A model generated the notes under the pieces. The model ran no database searches, was not told where the DNA came from, and saw only the letters and a program-made list of their open reading frames with translations. From NCBI GenBank assembly GCA_008016945.1, contig SSGN01000128.1:1-10542 (forward strand): a DNA stretch of 10,542 bases. The letters run 5' to 3'. Positions 7,702-10,542 of this stretch are shown here, piece by piece. This DNA comes from Flavobacteriales bacterium. Lineage in GTDB: Bacteria; Bacteroidota; Bacteroidia; Flavobacteriales; PHOS-HE28. Position numbers and translations under genes: made by a program. How positions within the stretch are numbered: the first letter of the stretch is position 1; the number at the start of each line of letters is the position of its first letter.

Positions 7702-8030
7702 CGTCCAGCCTCCAACGCGTCGCGGGAGCAGTCGGTGTCGTCGTCGCGACGACGGATCGACTCCGAAGCCGCCAACGTCTGCTCCCACAAGCGGGATTCC
7801 AAGAGAGCGCTCGGTCCGGCGCCGAAGCGTCACAACAGCTTGTGACGGTCGTCGGGGCGAGCATGGGCAGGGCAAGCAAGAATCGTGCAGGTAAGCGGCG
7901 AGCTTCCGGATCGCGCGAAAAACCGTCGCTGCGCGCCGGGAAAGGCCCGTGACCCAGGAAAGAGAGCCCGAACGTGGTGCGTTTTCGCCCGGCGGGCCCC
8001 AGCTTGAGGCGTCAACCGGGCGTGGTCACG
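7702..8030. other. Gene-free 329-bp gap between rng and glnD
   Basis: I find no coding sequence on either strand; short ORFs here are rich in Arg, Pro and Ser and resemble no protein. It contains the glnD ribosome binding site (7709-7713), a perfect 16-bp palindrome made of CGTCGTCG and its complement (7739-7754), and the TTGTGACG inverted repeat (7828-7847). Next to the rng stop the minus strand carries a short GCCC/GGGC stem (around 7987-7997) followed by GAAAACG, too weak to call a terminator. No convincing -35/-10 pair for glnD is visible, although a promoter is expected in this gap. Confidence 0.6.
7828..7847. promoter_or_regulatory. Perfect inverted repeat, candidate operator upstream of glnD
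   Basis: Arms CGTCACAA (7828-7835) and TTGTGACG (7840-7847) are exact reverse complements around a 4-base spacer, CAGC. The site lies about 127 bp upstream of the glnD ATG. The geometry (8-bp half-sites, 4-bp spacer) suits a dimeric regulator; as RNA it would be a compact hairpin. It lacks a T-tract, so it is not a clear terminator for rng. I cannot assign a regulator. Confidence 0.45.
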
Positions 8031-9494
8031 CTACATCAGCACGATGTCGTACTGCTCCTGCGAGTAGCTGGGTTCAGCTTGGAGCGAGATCGGCTTGCCG
8101 ATGAAGTCGGAGAGCATCGCCAAACCCTGCGATTCCTCGTCGAGAAAGCGGTCGATCACCGCCTGGCTGCCGAGGACGCGGTACTCGCGGGCGTTGAACT
8201 GGCGCGCTTCGCGCAGCAGTTCGCGCAGGATCTCGTAGCAGACGGTGCGCGCCGTACGCACTTCGCCGCGGCCGCCACAGGTCGGGCATTCCTCGCAGAG
8301 AACGTGCGCCAGCGACTCGCGCGTGCGCTTGCGCGTCATTTCGACCAGACCCAGGGCGGTGAAGCCGTTGACCGTCAGGCGCGTGTGGTCGCGTGCCAGC
8401 GCCTTGTTGAACTCGGCGAGCACGGCGTCGCGATGCTCGGCAGTATCCATGTCGATGAAATCGATGATGATGATGCCGCCGAGGTTCCTCAGGCGCAGCT
8501 GGCGGGCGATCGTCTGTGCCGCTTCGAGGTTGGTCTTGAAGATGGTGTCGTCGAAATTGCGCACGCCGACGAAGCCGCCGGTGTTCACGTCGATCGTCGT
8601 CATCGCTTCGGTCTGGTCGAAGATCAGGTAACCGCCGGACTTGAGGTCGACACGACGCGCCAGCGCCTTCTGGATCTCGTCCTCGACGCCGAACAGGTCG
8701 AACAACGGGCGCTCGCCGGTGTAGTGCTCGAGCAGGTTGCGCACGGCGGGCGTATAGATTTCGGCGAAGCTCGCCAGTTTGGTGAAATTCTCGCGCGAAT
8801 CGAGCACGATGCGCACCGTTTCCGGGTTGACGAAATCGCGCAGCACGCGCTGGGCGAGGTTCAGTTCCTGATAGATCAGCGCCGGGGGCGCCGTCGTCCT
8901 GGCCTTGCCCTTCAGTTCCGTCCAGATCTTGCGCAGATAGGCGATGTCGTTGGCGAGGTCGGCCTCCGAGGCCCCCTCGGCCATGGTGCGCACGATGAAG
9001 CCGCCGGGTTCGTCCTCCGGCACCAGCCGGGTCAGTTTCTCGCGCAGCGCCTCGCGTTCGCCCTCGTCCTCGATGCGCTGCGAGACGCCGATGTGCTTCT
9101 CCTGCGGCAGGTAAACCAGCATGCGGCCGGCGATCGAGATCTGCGTCGACAGGCGGGCACCCTTGGTGCCGATCGGGTCCTTGATCACCTGCACCATCAG
9201 GCTCTGGCCTTCGGAGAGGATGCGTTCGATCGGCCGTGTCGGATCGCTGCCATGGCCGTTGGGGCGGGCTTCCATGATGTCGGCGACATGCAGGAAAGCG
9301 GTCCGCTCCAGGCCGACGTCGATGAACGCCGACTGCATGCCGGGCAGGATGCGCACGATCTTGCCCATGTAGACATTGCCGACCAGCCCGCGCGAAGCGG
9401 TTCGTTCGATGTGGATTTCCTGCGTGACGCCCTGCTGCAGGACCGCGACGCGTGTTTCCTGCGGCGTGAAGTTGATCAGTATCTGTTCTGGCAT
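8031..9494 (-). CDS. rng: Ribonuclease G
   Basis: RNase G is a cytoplasmic 5'-end-sensing endoribonuclease that matures the 5' end of 16S rRNA and degrades some mRNAs. The 487-residue product is close to the 489 residues of E. coli RNase G and has no RNase E-like C-terminal scaffold, so this is Rng rather than Rne. Seen: N-terminus ILINFTPQETRVAVL; S1 RNA-binding domain at about 38-125 (RGLVGNVYMGKIVRILPGMQ); metal-binding Asp302 in TTIDVNTGGFVG and Asp345 in IIIIDFIDMD; the zinc-link motif CPTC (Cys403, Cys406); C-terminus EQYDIVLM. An in-frame extension up to 9620 exists, but the family N-terminus fits ATG 9494. No clear Shine-Dalgarno precedes that ATG (CACCTCGCC directly before it). The gene is divergent from trhP across 73 bp. 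The maf gene that often sits beside rng is not here. Confidence 0.96.
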   Translation of the reverse strand: MPEQILINFTPQETRVAVLQQGVTQEIHIERTASRGLVGNVYMGKIVRILPGMQSAFIDVGLERTAFLHVADIMEARPNGHGSDPTRPIERILSEGQSLMVQVIKDPIGTKGARLSTQISIAGRMLVYLPQEKHIGVSQRIEDEGEREALREKLTRLVPEDEPGGFIVRTMAEGASEADLANDIAYLRKIWTELKGKARTTAPPALIYQELNLAQRVLRDFVNPETVRIVLDSRENFTKLASFAEIYTPAVRNLLEHYTGERPLFDLFGVEDEIQKALARRVDLKSGGYLIFDQTEAMTTIDVNTGGFVGVRNFDDTIFKTNLEAAQTIARQLRLRNLGGIIIIDFIDMDTAEHRDAVLAEFNKALARDHTRLTVNGFTALGLVEMTRKRTRESLAHVLCEECPTCGGRGEVRTARTVCYEILRELLREARQFNAREYRVLGSQAVIDRFLDEESQGLAMLSDFIGKPISLQAEPSYSQEQYDIVLM

Positions 9495-9531
9495 GGCGAG
9501 GTGCCGCACCGATGCCGTCAGGCAGGGCGCG

Positions 9532-9537
9532 TATAAT
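9532..9537 (+). promoter_or_regulatory. -10 box (TATAAT) of the trhP promoter
   Basis: A perfect TATAAT lies 30 bp upstream of the trhP ATG, so transcription would start near 9544 with a 5' UTR of about 24 bases. No good -35 hexamer is seen at 16-18 bp spacing (the region reads around CCGATG), so activation by another factor or a weak -35 is possible. The box lies within the 73-bp divergent region shared with rng. Confidence 0.55.
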
Positions 9538-9552
9538 TTGGGGACTGCCTCC

Positions 9553-9558
9553 ATTGTA
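9553..9558 (-). promoter_or_regulatory. Candidate -10 box (TACAAT) for rng
   Basis: On the minus strand TACAAT (5 of 6 to consensus) would start transcription near 9546, giving a leader of about 50 bases to the rng ATG. The -35 region, inside the first codons of trhP, is poor (TCTGGG or CTGGGG). The call rests on the -10 match and position only. Confidence 0.35.
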
Positions 9559-9567
9559 CCGCTCCCC

Positions 9568-10542
9568 ATGAAATCCCCAGAGCTTCTCGCCCCCGCCGGC
9601 TCGCTGGCGATGCTGCGCACCGCCTTCGCCTTCGGCGCCGATGCCGTCTATGCCGGCCAGCCGCGCTACAGCCTGCGCGCGCGCAACAACGAATTCGGCG
9701 ACATGGAGACCTTTGCCGGTGCTGTCGCAGAGGCGCACGCCGGTGGCAAAAAACTGTACGTGGTCAGCAACATCTTCCCGCACAACGCCAAGGTGAAGAC
9801 CTACCTCGACGACATGGCGCCGGTGATCGCCATGCGGCCGGATGCGCTGATCATGGCCGACCCCGGCCTGATCATGATGATCCGCGAGCGCTGGCCGGAG
9901 ATACCGGTGCACCTCTCGGTGCAGTCCAACACGGTGAACTGGGCGGCGGTGAAGTTCTGGCAGACGATGGGCTTGTCACGCGTCATCCTCTCCCGCGAAC
10001 TGTCGCTGGAAGAAATCGAGGAAATCCGCCAGCAGTGCCCGGACATGGAGCTGGAAGTCTTCGTGCACGGGGCGCTGTGCATCGCCTACTCCGGTCGCTG
10101 CCTGCTCTCCGGCTACTTCAACCACCGCGACCCGAACCAGGGCACCTGCACCAACAGCTGCCGCTGGGATTACAAGGTGCAGCCGGCGAAGGAGGATGCC
10201 GGCGGCGACGTCTGGCTGATCGAGGAGAAGGAGCGCCCCGGCGAGCTGATGCCGATCGAGGAAGACGAGCACGGCACCTACATCATGAACTCGAAGGACC
10301 TGCGCGCCATCGAGCACGTGCAGAAGCTGGTGGCGATGGGTATCGATTCGCTGAAGATCGAGGGCCGCACCAAGTCGCCGTACTACGCCGCACGCACCTG
10401 CCAGTCCTACCGGCAGGCGATCGACGATGCCGTCGCCGGCCGCGCGCTCGATCCGGCACTGCTGGCGCAGCTCGACGGGCTGGCCAACCGCGGCTATACC
10501 GATGGCTTCTACCAGCGTCACCATGATGCCGAGTACCAGAAC
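9568..10542 (+). CDS. trhP: tRNA 5-hydroxyuridine modification protein TrhP (U32 family), 3' end cut by window edge
   Basis: TrhP (YegQ) is a U32-family protein needed for prephenate-dependent hydroxylation of U34 in a set of tRNAs, the first step to cmo5U/mo5U. Older annotation calls it a collagenase-like peptidase. The visible 325 residues (about 450 in full) follow E. coli YegQ closely: PELLAPAGSLAML at the start, YAGQPRYSLRARNNEFGD (28-45), SRELSLEEIEEIR (142-154), the U32 signature EVFVHGALCIAYSGRC (163-178), then DPNQGTCTNSCRWDY (188-202). Cys171, Cys178, Cys194 and Cys198 are likely Fe-S cluster ligands, by analogy with UbiU/UbiV. EDEHGTYIMNSKDLRAI and SLKIEGRTKS are also conserved. 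Between residues 203 and 222 it lacks roughly 30 residues that E. coli YegQ has, as I recall that sequence. The ATG at 9568 fits the family N-terminus, although no Shine-Dalgarno sequence is visible. It is divergent from rng and open at base 10542. Confidence 0.95.
   Translation, partial: MKSPELLAPAGSLAMLRTAFAFGADAVYAGQPRYSLRARNNEFGDMETFAGAVAEAHAGGKKLYVVSNIFPHNAKVKTYLDDMAPVIAMRPDALIMADPGLIMMIRERWPEIPVHLSVQSNTVNWAAVKFWQTMGLSRVILSRELSLEEIEEIRQQCPDMELEVFVHGALCIAYSGRCLLSGYFNHRDPNQGTCTNSCRWDYKVQPAKEDAGGDVWLIEEKERPGELMPIEEDEHGTYIMNSKDLRAIEHVQKLVAMGIDSLKIEGRTKSPYYAARTCQSYRQAIDDAVAGRALDPALLAQLDGLANRGYTDGFYQRHHDAEYQN

Noticed and set aside
5791..7845. 684-codon plus-strand ORF opposite glnD
   Set aside because: It is antisense to an intact, fully motif-bearing glnD. 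Its product is rich in Arg, Gln and Val with no recognisable domain, as expected for a shadow frame in GC-rich DNA.
7702..7875. 58-residue N-terminal extension of GlnD from an ATG at 7875
   Set aside because: The extension is Arg/Pro-rich and unlike GlnD, crosses the TTGTGACG inverted repeat, and the ATG at 7701 has a strong GGAGG ribosome binding site and matches family length.
7974..9536. 520-codon plus-strand ORF opposite rng
   Set aside because: Antisense to a clear RNase G gene; no protein-family features.
8074..9912. 612-codon minus-strand ORF overlapping rng and trhP
   Set aside because: Runs out of frame through rng and antisense through trhP; composition is Arg/Ala/Pro/His-rich and not protein-like.

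Overview
The window looks like chromosomal DNA from a GC-rich proteobacterium. My best guess is a betaproteobacterium of the Rhodocyclales/Accumulibacter kind. This rests on the strong G/C bias at third codon positions and the general look of the RNase G, GlnD and TrhP proteins; no 16S or other decisive marker is present. Five protein genes are well supported: four housekeeping or conserved genes on the minus strand and one divergent gene on the plus strand.

Layout, left to right. (1) 1-1047, minus: N-terminal 349 residues of a COG0701/DUF318 (ArsP-like) membrane permease, cut by the window edge. A possible 30-codon leader ORF (1050-1142) and a sigma70-like promoter (1149-1178) lie just upstream. 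(2) 1143-1571: no intact gene. Its right half holds, on the plus strand, an eroded and frameshifted 3' end of an ABC-F ATPase gene (about 1410-1587). (3) 1572-4979, minus: a 1135-residue transglutaminase-DUF2126 fusion with an intact Cys-His-Asp triad. The family is associated with a predicted peptide-ligation/tagging system whose usual partner genes are absent here. (4) 5092-7701, minus: glnD, the PII uridylyltransferase/uridylyl-removing enzyme. (5) 7702-8030: a 329-bp gap without a gene, containing a perfect inverted repeat with TTGTGACG arms. (6) 8031-9494, minus: rng, ribonuclease G. (7) 9495-9567: a 73-bp divergent intergenic region with candidate -10 boxes facing each other. (8) 9568-10542, plus: trhP (yegQ), a U32-family tRNA hydroxylation protein, cut by the right edge.

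How the genes relate: rng and trhP are divergent RNA-metabolism genes that share a compact promoter region. glnD is the nitrogen-status sensor and may be co-transcribed with the downstream transglutaminase-DUF2126 gene across a 112-bp gap. That gene and the ABC-F remnant converge and overlap by 16 bp, which suggests a rearrangement or decay junction. I did not find an intact novel system. The least ordinary items are the solitary DUF2126 fusion, the ABC-F fossil and the short ORF ahead of the permease.
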